This document shows, piece after piece, positions 1-10,300 of a DNA stretch of 60,357 nt (position 1 is the first letter of the stretch; each line of letters opens with the position of its first letter). The notes beneath the pieces were generated by a model. It had not been told where the DNA came from and searched no databases. It saw nothing but the letters and a program-made list of their open reading frames with translations. The stretch is from assembly GCA_003559735.1 (NCBI GenBank), contig PWKN01000169.1:1-60357 (forward strand), written 5' to 3'. Both the position numbers and the translations under genes were made by a program. This DNA comes from Bacteroidales bacterium (GTDB taxonomy: Bacteria > Bacteroidota > Bacteroidia > Bacteroidales > UBA7960).

Positions 1-674
1 AGGTCGGCCAGAACCTGTCTTACCTCCAAACCTGTGGTGAACTCGATCAGATTGAATGCATGCACGCCTATATCGCCCATACAGCTGCTTACCCCTGCAT
101 GTTCGGGTTCGAGGCGCCAGATCCCCGTTATACGGCTGCCTGCACCGTGAATGATGGCGTTGATCCATCCCTGGTAGTATTGTGCATCAATGCGTTGTAT
201 GGTGCCCAACACTCCATCTGCAATGAGTGCCCGCATTTGTCGAACCATTGGGTATCCGGTATAGGTGTGTGTAAGTGAAAAGGTCATTTGTTTTGCGGCG
301 ACTGTCTTTTCAAGGTCAAGTGCTTCTTCGACCGTCATGGTCATGGGTTTCTCACATACGATGTGAAAATTATTGTCAAGCAGCTTCTTTGCGAACTGAT
401 AATGCAGGGCATTGGGCGTGACAATGGCCACCACCTCCATTCGTTCGTTATCCGGAAGCTTTAACTCCGTTTCAATAAGCTTGTCAACGGTCTCATAGCA
501 GCGGTCAAGGTCAAGGCCTTCCTGAGTGGCAAATTCCCTGCTTTTTTCATAGTCGGCATCAAAAACCCCTCCTACAAGTTCATAATCATTGCATATTCTC
601 GAAGCACGACGATGGGCATCACCGATAAATGCACCAAGTCCACCTCCAATCATTCCCAAACGTAATTTTTTCAT
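1..674 (-). CDS. Gfo/Idh/MocA family oxidoreductase, C-terminus cut by window edge
   Basis: About 224 N-terminal residues of an NAD(P)-dependent sugar dehydrogenase-type protein; the gene runs off the left edge, so its 3' end is missing. The reverse-strand ATG at 674 opens MKKLRLGMIGGGLGAFIG, a Rossmann GxGxxG-type nucleotide loop with no signal peptide, so the protein should be cytoplasmic. The family's EKP signature appears as CEKPMT, followed by the alpha/beta substrate domain. It lies 128 bases downstream of the GH2 gene on the same strand and may be co-transcribed with it, oxidising or epimerising the released sugar. The substrate cannot be read from sequence. Family call is solid; specificity unknown. 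Confidence 0.9.
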   Translation of the reverse strand, partial: MKKLRLGMIGGGLGAFIGDAHRRASRICNDYELVGGVFDADYEKSREFATQEGLDLDRCYETVDKLIETELKLPDNERMEVVAIVTPNALHYQFAKKLLDNNFHIVCEKPMTMTVEEALDLEKTVAAKQMTFSLTHTYTGYPMVRQMRALIADGVLGTIQRIDAQYYQGWINAIIHGAGSRITGIWRLEPEHAGVSSCMGDIGVHAFNLIEFTTGLEVRQVLAD

Positions 675-730
675 AACATTTCGTTTTTTTCTGGTTTATA
701 CATCAATTGACCTTCTCAGGCACTTATTAT

Positions 731-745
731 ATATGTGTCGCACAT
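731..745. promoter_or_regulatory. Inverted repeat ATGTG-TCG-CACAT in the oxidoreductase upstream gap
   Basis: The 128-base gap between the GH2 stop and the Gfo/Idh start holds a perfect 5+3+5 inverted repeat at 733-745. It overlaps ATATGTGTC (731-739), a string that recurs upstream of the metallo-beta-lactamase gene (21943-21955) and in the GH26/CotH divergent region (30896-30908). A regulator site is plausible but unproven. Confidence 0.3.
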
Positions 746-802
746 GGCATAATCCGAACGGTTAGTGATCCATAAGCCGGAAGCATTTGCCCGGGTTATG
801 GT

Positions 803-2626
803 TTACTGCCTGTTTTGCTCAAAAAACCGTGATATACCCATGTTGATATCCCTTAGCTTTTCTTTGTCCATCTTGATCACTTTGCGGTCGTAAGTCATGA
901 TTCCGTTTACTTCGATCTCCACATCGGTTGTTTGTGTGTAGACAGCACCTGAAAAACCTGTCCTGATCATTTTCTTAAGCTCATTTGCATATTCAATATA
1001 TTGACGGGTCACTTCTTCAGGGGATGAAAACCTGATGTAGCCCCAGTTGCGGTCGGGCTCCCACAGGTGGCCTTCGAGTGCCAGTCCGATCCCCCCATAC
1101 TCGCCCTGCACCATAACCCGTTGTCCGTCAAAAAGAAACATATTCGGCTCGGGGTAGTTGTGCAGTGACATGATATCACCTGCCTGCAGATGGTTGCCGC
1201 CACTTGCCGGCAGCACAAGACGGGATGGGTCGTACGATTTTGTCCAGTCAGTGATCTCAGCAGTTTTGAACTGGCCCCAGGCTTCATTAAACGGGACCCA
1301 AACCACCACAGACGGATGTGAATAGAGAAGATCCATCACCGCTTTCCACTCGTTCCGGAAGATGGCTTCTGATTCCGGACTGCGTGACAGTTCCGTTCCG
1401 TCGAAAAACTCTGTTCGCTGCCATACGGGTGTGGCATCACCGTTGGGCATGTCCTGCCATACAAGGATACCTATCCTGTCGCAATGTGCATACCACCTTG
1501 CGGGTTCAACCTTCACATGCTTTCTGATCATATTGTATCCGAGGTCTTTGGTAACCTGGATGTCGTACTTCAGCGCCTCATCTGTCGGCGCAGTGTACAG
1601 TCCGTCAGGCCACCATCCCTGGTCGAGCAATCCGAAATGAAAAATGTCCCGGTTGTTTAACTGCAACCTCATGATGCCCTGTTCATCCCGTTTTGCAGAG
1701 ATCTTGCGCATGGCAAAATAGCTGTTGATCTCATCCATTATCTCACCATCTCTCAGCAGCATCACTGTCATGTCATACAAATGGGGTGATTCCGGACACC
1801 ATAATTCAGGGTTTTCGATGAATATTTCCACCGGTTCGGCCACTGATGAGCGGCTTGATGCAATAACCTGATCTTCAGACCATACATTGACTGCGATCAC
1901 ATCACCATATGCTTTGCCTGTTACTGAAGCCTTTACCGTTACCCTGCTGCGGTCAATATCGGGAACTGTTTTCAGATGTGAGATGTGCGCGGGTGCGACT
2001 GGCTCGAGCCAAACGGTTTGCCATATCCCTGTAACAGATGTGTACCAAATGCTTCCGGGATTTTTCACTTGTTTTCCGCGGGGTTGCGGACCCTGGTCTG
2101 TGGGGTCCCACACCTTAACGGTTAATGATTGCTGTCCGGATGGGTTTAAGAATGGCGTGATATCAAAACAAAATGGGGTATATCCTCCCCGGTGGGTGCC
2201 AATTTTGATGTCGTTGACCCATACATCGGTCTCCCAGTCAACAGCCCCGAAATGGAGGATGATGTTTCTGCCTGACCAGTCTGGCGGAACAGTAAACTCC
2301 CGGTAATACCAGAGGTTTTTTGTTTCGCCCACTTCCTTCTTTACACCGCTGAGACTTGACTCCACTGGAAACGGAACAAGTATTTGTCCGTCGTACCTCT
2401 CTGGCACAGACTGGCCAAGGTCTGTTATGGCATATTCCCACAGTCCGTTCAGGTTCTTCCATTCGGCGCGTTCGATCAATGGCCTGGGATATTCTCCCAG
2501 CACATTGTCCGGATCAACCTGGTCTGCCCATACGGTACGTATCCTGTCACCGGCCGGTTGCCACTGGGCAAGGCAAAAAAACGGGATTATGCTGAATAGT
2601 GCTGCAAAAAAGAATGATTTTTTCAT
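803..2626 (-). CDS. Secreted glycoside hydrolase family 2 enzyme
   Basis: A 607-residue GH2 glycosidase of the short type without a Bgal small-chain domain. A signal peptide (MKKSFFFAALFSIIPFFCLA) indicates export. The order is jelly-roll sugar-binding domain (about 40-210), Ig-like domain (about 215-310) and TIM barrel (about 320-600). The expected acid/base is Glu448 in FNEAWGQ and the nucleophile Glu509 in QGEYGG, so the enzyme should be active. Likely beta-galactosidase, beta-glucuronidase or beta-mannosidase; GH2 sequence alone does not settle this. A strong Bacteroidota promoter lies at 2755-2786. The divergent neighbour is a sugar-porter MFS carrier, consistent with release of a monosaccharide followed by uptake. 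Confidence 0.9.
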   Translation of the reverse strand: MKKSFFFAALFSIIPFFCLAQWQPAGDRIRTVWADQVDPDNVLGEYPRPLIERAEWKNLNGLWEYAITDLGQSVPERYDGQILVPFPVESSLSGVKKEVGETKNLWYYREFTVPPDWSGRNIILHFGAVDWETDVWVNDIKIGTHRGGYTPFCFDITPFLNPSGQQSLTVKVWDPTDQGPQPRGKQVKNPGSIWYTSVTGIWQTVWLEPVAPAHISHLKTVPDIDRSRVTVKASVTGKAYGDVIAVNVWSEDQVIASSRSSVAEPVEIFIENPELWCPESPHLYDMTVMLLRDGEIMDEINSYFAMRKISAKRDEQGIMRLQLNNRDIFHFGLLDQGWWPDGLYTAPTDEALKYDIQVTKDLGYNMIRKHVKVEPARWYAHCDRIGILVWQDMPNGDATPVWQRTEFFDGTELSRSPESEAIFRNEWKAVMDLLYSHPSVVVWVPFNEAWGQFKTAEITDWTKSYDPSRLVLPASGGNHLQAGDIMSLHNYPEPNMFLFDGQRVMVQGEYGGIGLALEGHLWEPDRNWGYIRFSSPEEVTRQYIEYANELKKMIRTGFSGAVYTQTTDVEIEVNGIMTYDRKVIKMDKEKLRDINMGISRFFEQNRQ

Positions 2627-2949
2627 TGTTGGATAATTTTGTTGTTGCCGGTAAATCTCCCGGAATACCCGTATTTGTTGTCCTTTATTTTTGAGAGGTA
2701 TCGTTGCTTTTTTCAGGGGCCAATATACTCATTTTAAACATAGGTTTTGCCGGTCAAAAGTAGAGATTCATATAATTCCAGGCAATGGATTATTTGGGGA
2801 TTTGCTATAACAATTTGGTCTCTTTTATGAAAACAGGGTGAGGAAAAACGTCCCGCGAAAAGATTTTTTTTAAATATCTTTACACGTCAAAAAAAATGAC
2901 CCTTAAAAGTCTGGTTCATTTAACACAGAAGTAAAAATTAAACTACAAC
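2627..2949. other. Divergent intergenic region between GH2 and MFS genes
   Basis: This 323-base AT-rich stretch has no coding potential I can support. It holds the GH2 promoter on the minus strand, a -7-like TATCTTTA (2875-2882, one mismatch to TAnnTTTG) for the MFS gene, and the 12-mer GTCCCGCGAAAA at 2850-2861, which recurs in the leader of the next gene (4351-4362). Confidence 0.6.
2755..2797 (-). promoter_or_regulatory. Promoter of the GH2 gene with shared upstream element
   Basis: On the minus strand a perfect -7 TACTTTTG (2755-2762) is preceded, with a 20-base spacer, by ATTG (2783-2786) as the -33 element. The string CAATGGATTATTTGG (plus-strand reading, 2783-2797) covers the -33 and extends upstream. 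It recurs with one change at the transaldolase promoter (7252-7266), suggesting joint regulation. Confidence 0.65.
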
Positions 2950-4272
2950 ATGGGTAATCGGTTCTTCTTATACAAAAGCGCTATTGTAGCGTCACTGGCA
3001 GGTTTTTTATTTGGCTTTGACACGGTTGTGATATCCGGTGCGGAGCAGTCCATCCAATCATTATGGGGACTAAGCAGCACCCTGCATGGGCTGGCCATCA
3101 GCATGGCCCTGTGGGGTACAGTTGCGGGTGCAATGATCGGGGGGTGGCCTGCCCAGCACCTGGGTCGCAAAAAAACGCTGTTGTGGATTGGGGTGCTGTA
3201 TCTTGTATCTGCCATCGGGTCGGCGCTGGCCCCTGAGGTGATCTCTTTCATGGTTTCCCGTTTTATAGGCGGACTGGGTGTGGGGATATCGACCGTGGCT
3301 GCACCCATGTTCATCTCGGAAATAGCGCCTCCAAAATACCGTGGCCGGCTAACCGGGATGTTTCAGTTTAACATTGTGTTTGGGATCCTGGTGGCCTATT
3401 TCTCCAACTCACTGCTTGGGGGTTTTGGGGAACACGCATGGCGGTGGATGCTTGGTGTCGAGGCAATTCCTGCGCTTATCTTTGCGCTGTCGTGCATTGG
3501 CCTGCCCGAGAGTCCGCGATGGCTGATCATATACAAAAAAGACCGTGAACGTGGATTGGAAGTATTGAGAAAGACAAACAGCGATCTTTCCACAAATGAG
3601 CTGAACAGACTGGTTGGTGATATTGAAGCCACCGGGAAAGAGAAGAAGCAGGCCACGGCATTTTTTGGCAGGCATTTGCTCAAACCCATCATGCTTGCGT
3701 TTTTTATTGCTTTTTTTAATCAGCTTTCAGGCATAAACGCCGTTCTCTATTTTGCGCCCCGGATCTTTCAGATGACCGGACTGGAAGCCCAGGCGGCTTT
3801 ATTGCAATCGGTAGGCATAGGGATAACCAACCTGGTATTTACGTTTGTCGGACTGTGGCTGATTGACAAACTGGGCCGCCGTATCCTTTTGTTTGTCGGC
3901 TCCTTTGGGTATATTGCCTCACTTGGACTGACAGCATGGGCATTTTCTTCAGGCAACACAGGTATCGTGCCATTGACCATCTTCGCATTTATTGCTGCCC
4001 ATGCCGTCGGACAGGGGGCTGTGATCTGGGTCTTTATCAGTGAAATATTCCCTAACAGACAAAGGGCTTACGGACAGGCGTTTGGGAGCTTTACGCACTG
4101 GTTTTTTGCCGCCTCACTCACTTTGGTGTTCCCTTTGATGGCAGAAGCGATGAAGCCCCAGCATATTTTCGGGATTTTCTGTGCAATGATGGTGTTGCAG
4201 CTTATATGGGTTAAGTTGTTTGTTCCTGAAACAAAAGGCATTTCACTGGAGGAGCTGGAAGAACGAATGTAA
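2950..4272 (+). CDS. Sugar porter MFS transporter (xylose/arabinose/glucose:H+ symporter type)
   Basis: A 440-residue inner-membrane carrier with about 12 hydrophobic segments. Sugar-porter signatures are all present: GFLFGFDTVVISG in helix 1, RFIGGLGVGIS in helix 4, PESPRWL at the end of the first half, and PETKG near the C-terminus (VPETKGISLEELEE). By family it moves a hexose or pentose with protons into the cytoplasm. The xylose isomerase and xylulokinase elsewhere in the window make xylose attractive, but galactose, glucose and arabinose porters look the same at this level. It diverges from the GH2 gene and is followed by a same-strand Tat-exported Gfo/Idh protein. Confidence 0.92.
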   Translation: MGNRFFLYKSAIVASLAGFLFGFDTVVISGAEQSIQSLWGLSSTLHGLAISMALWGTVAGAMIGGWPAQHLGRKKTLLWIGVLYLVSAIGSALAPEVISFMVSRFIGGLGVGISTVAAPMFISEIAPPKYRGRLTGMFQFNIVFGILVAYFSNSLLGGFGEHAWRWMLGVEAIPALIFALSCIGLPESPRWLIIYKKDRERGLEVLRKTNSDLSTNELNRLVGDIEATGKEKKQATAFFGRHLLKPIMLAFFIAFFNQLSGINAVLYFAPRIFQMTGLEAQAALLQSVGIGITNLVFTFVGLWLIDKLGRRILLFVGSFGYIASLGLTAWAFSSGNTGIVPLTIFAFIAAHAVGQGAVIWVFISEIFPNRQRAYGQAFGSFTHWFFAASLTLVFPLMAEAMKPQHIFGIFCAMMVLQLIWVKLFVPETKGISLEELEERM

Positions 4273-4317
4273 GTTGCAAACCAGGCATTTGCATGTAAAA
4301 TGAAGGCAAATTATCGT

Positions 4318-4386
4318 TATATTTGCAGGTTCCGTTTTTATGGATAAAGAGTCCCGCGAAAACGCGGATTTTCCCTTTCGGGGAAA
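4318..4386 (+). promoter_or_regulatory. Promoter -7 element and two-hairpin leader of the Tat Gfo/Idh gene
   Basis: TATATTTG (4318-4325) matches TAnnTTTG exactly; no good -33 was found. It overlaps the upstream in-frame ATG at 4323, which argues for the ATG at 4422 as the true start. The leader then shows CCGCG-AAAA-CGCGG (4354-4367) and TTCCC-TTTCG-GGGAA (4371-4385), two consecutive hairpins just ahead of the start. The first contains the 12-mer GTCCCGCGAAAA (4351-4362) that is also found before the MFS gene. Confidence 0.5.
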
Positions 4387-4421
4387 TACTAAATGTCGGT
4401 AGTCATATTAACACAAAAAAA

Positions 4422-5789
4422 ATGAGTCATAAAACAAAACAGAAAACAAGGCGTGAATTCTTTGGTGATGCTGCTGCCATGGGTGTGATGGGCGCCATGG
4501 GTGCCGGTTATCTGCTTTCATCATGCAGCAGTGACAGAAAAAATGTTCCTGCCCCGGTATTTTTTAATACTGCACCTGATGGTCCGCTGCTTAAAGCCGG
4601 ACTGATCGGTTGTGGTGAAAGGGGCACCGGTGCCGCGGTAAATTTTATTGATGCGGGTCCCAATCTGCAGATAACCGCGTTGGGGGATGTGTTTCAGAGC
4701 CGCATTGATAATTGCAGGGCACAGCTTAAACGTGCCAGGGACGTTGACATTCCCGACGAACATTGTTTCGTTGGTTTCGATGCCTATAAGAAAGTGATTG
4801 ACTCGGATGTGGATGTGATATTGCAGGTTACCCCCCAGCATTTTCGTCCCCTGCATTTTGATGCAGCCGTTCGGGCACGTAAGCATGTATTTGTGGAGAA
4901 GCCGGCCGCTGTTGATCCTGTGGGTGTCAGAACGGTTATGGCTGCAGGGAGAATGGCTGAAGCAGCCGGACTGAAGGTTGTTGCCGGTACAAACTTCAGG
5001 CACCAGCGCGATTATCTGACAACCAACCATATGGTACAAAGCGGGGCCATTGGCGACATTATTTCCGCAAGTGCATACGATGTCAGGGGAAAGATCTGGC
5101 ACGTAAACAGGCAGCCGGGGTGGAGTGATATGCATGCCATGCTTATGGACTGGATGAACTGGAACTGGCTCTCTGGTGGCGACAACGTTGATATTGCCGT
5201 GCACCAGATCGATATGGTCAGCCTGTTCTTTGGGAAACACCCTGTAAAAGCTTTTGGTTTTGGTGGAAGGCACCGCAGACATACGGGTAATCTTTATGAC
5301 TTTTACAGTGTTGAATATACATTTGATGACGGAAGGCTGTTTAACTGCTGGACCAGGTGTATTGACGGGTGCGACAACCGGCATGGGTTCATGATTTACG
5401 GAACGAAGGGATATACAAACTGTCAGAACAAGATCTGGGACAACAACAACAACCTGATCTGGGAATACGATTATCCGCCCGATGAAGAAGGGCGGCCGAC
5501 AAACCGGGTGGCCATTTCTTCATATGATGAAGAGCACATCAACTTTGTAACCGCCATACGAAAAGACACCCCTATGAACCAGGCAAATGACCTTGCGGCT
5601 GCAACACTGTGCGGGGTGATGGGCCGGGAGTCGGCCATCACCGGCAAAGTGGTTACCTGGGATGAGATGATGACATCCAGCCAGCGGCTGGGTCCGCAGG
5701 AATATGTCATGGGCCCCTTTGTGGGCAGTGATACCGGTATTCCGGTTCCAGGTGTTGCCCCGAATATTGAAGGGGTGCGTATCTTATAG
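4422..5789 (+). CDS. Tat-exported Gfo/Idh/MocA-fold lipoprotein (possible NAD-dependent glycosidase)
   Basis: A 455-residue protein from the ATG at 4422. The upstream in-frame ATG at 4323 falls inside the promoter. The N-terminus carries a twin-arginine motif (TRREFF), a hydrophobic stretch and a lipobox LLSSC, so a folded, cofactor-loaded lipoprotein is predicted. A Rossmann loop (GLIGCGERGTG) and EKP motif (EKPAAVDPVG) follow, then the family's beta-sheet domain. Tat-exported Gfo/Idh proteins include GH109-type enzymes, which use bound NAD+ to hydrolyse glycosidic bonds, so a glycosidase role is as likely as a dehydrogenase. It is a clear paralogue of the gene at 35964-37304. Exact substrate unknown. 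Confidence 0.88.
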   Translation: MSHKTKQKTRREFFGDAAAMGVMGAMGAGYLLSSCSSDRKNVPAPVFFNTAPDGPLLKAGLIGCGERGTGAAVNFIDAGPNLQITALGDVFQSRIDNCRAQLKRARDVDIPDEHCFVGFDAYKKVIDSDVDVILQVTPQHFRPLHFDAAVRARKHVFVEKPAAVDPVGVRTVMAAGRMAEAAGLKVVAGTNFRHQRDYLTTNHMVQSGAIGDIISASAYDVRGKIWHVNRQPGWSDMHAMLMDWMNWNWLSGGDNVDIAVHQIDMVSLFFGKHPVKAFGFGGRHRRHTGNLYDFYSVEYTFDDGRLFNCWTRCIDGCDNRHGFMIYGTKGYTNCQNKIWDNNNNLIWEYDYPPDEEGRPTNRVAISSYDEEHINFVTAIRKDTPMNQANDLAAATLCGVMGRESAITGKVVTWDEMMTSSQRLGPQEYVMGPFVGSDTGIPVPGVAPNIEGVRIL

Positions 5790-5930
5790 ACTCCCTGGAA
5801 GTGTATTGGCTGCCGTGCCGGGAAGCCCATCATGCCTGTGAACAGGAGCGCCACAGGAACGCTTTGAAGCAACAGGAATACTTTGAAGCAAGACGAAGAC
5901 AACACGGCAAAGATCAAATGCGCATAAGCG

Positions 5931-7169
5931 CTATTGGATCAGCTTCCTGATCCTGTTGTCGAGCGCTTCCTGGTCTTCCGAAAAACTTGCGAGTCCCGCC
6001 GCATTGAGCAGTGCATCGACAGAAACAATCTTTGCTGCGATCCGTTTTGACCAATTTTTGTGAACGGGGATTTTTCCGTCACTGGCAATTTGCTTTTTGT
6101 CATCCTCTGAAAAGACCGGGAAAAGGTCAGTGATGCCTGCATCAAGCGCACGGCTCATAAACTCCTCGGCGGTTGCAGGAGGATCATTGTCAATGCTGTG
6201 TGCAAAATTATGTTCTGTTTCGCTGTACTGCCAGAGTTTTTCTATCCCAAGTCCGCCAACCGCATTGTCTCCGTTTAAATGGATGGCATAATCCTTGTCT
6301 CTGTTGCTGGTAAAAACAGGCGCCATTTCTGAAACAGCCTTTTTGGCTACCGCGGTGGGGATGGTAAACACATCCACGCCGGCCAGACTCCCTACCTGGG
6401 ATGCATCACGCATGCTCGCCGCAATCTGCTTTGTGGGTTCCGGGTTTTGCTTTGAATATTCTGTCACTACACGCTGGCTGGCGAGGGTGGATTTCTCACC
6501 AACCATCCTGCCATCGCCCAGCCCATTGTTCTCTACATAGGCATTTTGCCTGCCAAGGAACACATTTACATAAGAAGGTTTTGAGAATATTGCCGCAATC
6601 AGGTTATGCCGGGCACTGAAGTTAAGGGTGAAGTTGACGGGAATACCCTTTTCCCTGATTTTGCGGCATGCAATATAGCCCGCCGGGGTCAGGGGGATCT
6701 TAATAATGAAGTGTGTCGGACAAATGTCATAGAACCTTTCTGCATACCAGACCGAACGATCTATGTCATTTGCCATATCTGTGTGAAGCTCGACACTCAC
6801 TTTTCCGCCAAATCGTTCAACCAGCTTCAACCCGTGTTTTGCATTCAGGATAAAGGCAATTTCAATGATCCTCTGGTCTGCATCCATATCACTGAGCAAA
6901 TGGTTGGCATCAACGATCAGCTGGTCGTAAATCCCTTTTTGTATCTCTTTGTTGAGCAAGGTGTTATTTGTTGTAAGGGCCGTCATTTCAGCGCACCACA
7001 ATGATGATGCCTCATCCATATCACCTGTGTCGAGCCATATTTCCGTACCTGTTTTTCTTAACTCGTTCCAGAAGGGATTGGATGCTGGTTTTTGCGGCAT
7101 GCCGGTTTTGATTCCGTCCTTAATGAATCCAGCGATCAACTCAATTTGTTTCTTGTCCATATACGCCAT
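5931..7169 (-). CDS. tal: Transaldolase-family protein
   Basis: A 412-residue TIM-barrel aldolase of the transaldolase (TAL/FSA) family, longer than the 220- and 320-residue types. It would transfer dihydroxyacetone units between sugar phosphates in the pentose phosphate pathway. The likely Schiff-base lysine is in FIIKIPLTPAG; the asparagine-rich strand following it (VNFTLNFSARH) also fits. The start at 7169 (MAYMDKKQ) is preferred because the longer ORF start at 7226 overlaps the -7 promoter box at 7224-7231. It is cytoplasmic and stands alone, but shares an unusual promoter element with the GH2 gene. This fits a role in metabolising pentose from the same glycan. Confidence 0.88.
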   Translation of the reverse strand: MAYMDKKQIELIAGFIKDGIKTGMPQKPASNPFWNELRKTGTEIWLDTGDMDEASSLWCAEMTALTTNNTLLNKEIQKGIYDQLIVDANHLLSDMDADQRIIEIAFILNAKHGLKLVERFGGKVSVELHTDMANDIDRSVWYAERFYDICPTHFIIKIPLTPAGYIACRKIREKGIPVNFTLNFSARHNLIAAIFSKPSYVNVFLGRQNAYVENNGLGDGRMVGEKSTLASQRVVTEYSKQNPEPTKQIAASMRDASQVGSLAGVDVFTIPTAVAKKAVSEMAPVFTSNRDKDYAIHLNGDNAVGGLGIEKLWQYSETEHNFAHSIDNDPPATAEEFMSRALDAGITDLFPVFSEDDKKQIASDGKIPVHKNWSKRIAAKIVSVDALLNAAGLASFSEDQEALDNRIRKLIQ

Positions 7170-7223
7170 ATTTGTGGGTTTTTTGGGTTTGTCAGACACG
7201 CGGCTGACCCCCCTGTTGTGCTG

Positions 7224-7266
7224 CAAAAGTATACGAAAAAATGATTCCTGCCAATGGATGATTTGG
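7224..7266 (-). promoter_or_regulatory. Promoter of the transaldolase gene with shared upstream element
   Basis: Minus-strand -7 TACTTTTG (7224-7231), 20-base spacer, -33 ATTG (7252-7255). The plus-strand string CAATGGATGATTTGG (7252-7266) matches the GH2 promoter element at 2783-2797 in 14 of 15 bases. The predicted transcription start near 7217 leaves a leader of about 48 bases to the ATG at 7169. Confidence 0.65.
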
Positions 7267-7301
7267 CTTTTTTTTATGCATTATTGGGAATCGTTCTATG
7301 C

Positions 7302-10300
7302 TTAGTTCTCTTTAAACCCCGGAGAGACCGGCGACGGATCCTTTGTTTTTTCTCTCTGAAATTCGGTGGGTGTCTTCCCAAAGGTTTTACGGAAGCAGCG
7401 GTTGAAGTATGATATGTTGTTGAACCCAACCATATAGGCTATTTCCGACACGTTGTATCCTTCGTCATAGAGATATGTGGCGGCTTTTTTGAGCCGGATC
7501 ATCCTGATAAATTCCGTACATGACTGGTTTGTCAACGCTTTGAGCTTAACGTGCAACCGGCTTCTGCTCATGGCAATTTCACGGCAAAAATCCTCAATGG
7601 AAAAATCGTAGTTGTCTATGTTTTTCTCTACAATGTTGTTGGCCTTTGCCAAAAAGTCTTTGTCAATTGAATTGTTTCCGAGCTTTTCAATGTCAAGCCG
7701 GGGGTCCATCATAAACTTGCTGATCAGGGCCATTCTGTTTTTCAGGATGGAACGGATCTTTACTTCAAGAAGCCCCATATTGAATGGTTTGGTAATATAA
7801 TCATCGGCACCCGATTCGAATCCGTCGATCTGGTTTTCCAGCGAATTCAGGACCGTGATCAAAATGACGGGGATATGACATGTTTCAATGTTCGATTTAA
7901 TCCTGCGACATAGTTCAATCCCCGACATTTCCGGCATCATGATGTCGGAAATGATCAGGTTGGGAAAAACAGTGCCTGCCAGCTTGAGTGCTTCCTCTCC
8001 GTTTTTTGCTTCATACACTTCATACTCATCTTCCAGGTTGTCCAGGATAAAATCCTTGAGTTCAGCATTGTCTTCTGCCAGAAGAATTTTGGATCCTGTT
8101 GGTCCGGACTCTTTTTTCTGACCGGCAATTATTGGTTCATTATATTGGCTTATATGTTTGGAAATGAGTTTGTCATAATTTCTCCTCGGATTGATGTTGA
8201 CGAAATCCTCGTTTTTAAAGTGTTTGTGACCCAAGGGGATATAGATGGTAAAGGTGCTGCCCTTCTGAATGGTGCTTTCTGCCCGGATGATCCCTTTGTG
8301 CAGCTCAATGAACTCCCTGGCAATGGAAAGACCAATGCCTGAACTCGCACGGTTTGCTTTAGAGTGGTCTTTACCCTGGTAAAACCTGGTGAATATCCTG
8401 GAAAGTTCATCAGGGGCAATGCCACTGCCAGTGTCAGCTACAGAGATCTTTACATACTCGTCACACATCAGTTGTTTGTTGTTGCCGCCTGGAATAGCTC
8501 CCTTTTGAATCCTGTCGATCGTAATTGTGATCGAACCTGCGTCAGGGGTAAACTTAAAGGCATTGCCAAGAAGGTTGAATATTGTCTTTTCGATCTTGTC
8601 CTGGTCAATCCACACCTCGACCTTGTCAATGGCAGATTCCAGACGGTAATCGATGCAGTGGTTGACTGCATATTCCGAATAGTTCTCAGACACCTCCCTG
8701 ACAAGGTACACGATGTCGTATTTGCTGACCTGGAGGTTTATTATGCCTGAGTCAATTTTTTGAATATCCATGATTTGACTGATCAGCCTGGATAACCTCC
8801 CGGTGTTTCTGTAGACTACCTTCAGCGTTTTATGGAACAGCTCTGTGTTGTTGCGGTATTCCGGACTGTTAATCAGTCTTTCGATGGGGGAGAGGATCAA
8901 TGTCAGTGGCGTTTTGAACTCGTGGGCGACATTGGTAAAGAATTGAAACTTTGATTGGTTGAGTGCAATAATTTTCTCCTTTTCCAGCCGTTCAATCTGC
9001 AGGCTGTGCTTATACGCTGTTTTTGAATAAAAATAATTCCACAGAAAATAGATCAGTGCGGCCACCAAAAGGGTGTAAAGCGTGTAGGCAAACCTGGTTT
9101 TCCAGAACACGGGTAGAACCTGTATGACGATCGGGTCACTATAGCTTACGGCATCGTTGTTGTGTTTTACTTTGGTTACGAATTCGTATTTTCCCGGGGG
9201 GATGTTCGTATAGTTGGCATTGGTCTTGTCTCCAATATGAATCCACTGACTGTCAAAGCCCTTTAGTTTGTATGCATACAGGTCCTTTTCCGGACTTGTA
9301 TAATTCAGGGCGCTGAAGCTGAAGCCGAAAAATGACTGATTATGGTTTAGTTTCAGGTAGCTTGTTTTCCTTATGGGTTTCTTCAGTGGCGACTCTTCGG
9401 TGTCTATGGTTGCTGGCAGGTTGTTTACATAAAACTCTTCGATGATCACCGGATGGTTGGCTTCCGATATATGGTAATCGGCCGGATCAAACGTGATCAG
9501 TCCCCTGTTTCCCCCAAAGAACAATTCACCGTTTTTGTTTTTGTGAGATGCACCCTTGTGGAACTCAATAACATGGAGTCCGTCATTGAGGTCAAAATTG
9601 ATAAAGCTTCTGCTCCCGGGATCCATTCTTGACAGTCCGTTGTTGGTACTGATCCAGATATATCCTTCAGAGTCTTCCTGTATTCCGTTGATTGTATTAT
9701 TGGGCAATCCGTCGGTTGTTGTGAAGACATCAAAGCATCCTGCTGATGGGTTATAGAGATTCAAACCCATGGCAGTACCTACCCATATCCTGTTTTCCTT
9801 GTCTTCCAGGATGGCAAATACGGAGTTGTCGGAAAGGCCGTTTTGTGATTCGGAATATAAAAAATGTTGTATGATGCCTGTTGACGGATCCAGTTTGTTC
9901 AGTCCGTAATAGCTGCCGATCCAAAGTTTGCCTTTGCTGTCTTCCATTATAACTGTGGGGAAAACGCTGGTCAGGGCATAAGGCAAAGAGGAGTTGGTGT
10001 TATTATAAACTGTAAACGAATCATCCTGCCCGTTGTAAAGGTTCAGGCCGTTATTGGTAGCGATCCATATGTTGTCAGAGGAGTCCTGGTAAACATGGTT
10101 GATGATATTGCTGCTGATGGAAGTGCTGTCGGCGGCGTCGTTTAAGTAGGTTTTGTGTGTTTCACTGGCAGGATCATACCTTGTTAGTCCGCCGAGGTAG
10201 GTTCCGATCCAAAGGACACCGTCGTTGTCAAATGTTAAAGTGTTGATTGCATCCGACCGGATACCAATAACATCACTGTTTGGCAAGATATATGAGAAGC

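Noticed and set aside
60..278. Small ORF on the plus strand at the left edge
   Set aside because: It lies antisense to the Gfo/Idh gene, with no signature of its own.
4521..5384. Long antisense ORF of 287 codons
   Set aside because: It mirrors the Tat Gfo/Idh gene, and its composition has no recognisable domain; a high-GC-third-position shadow.
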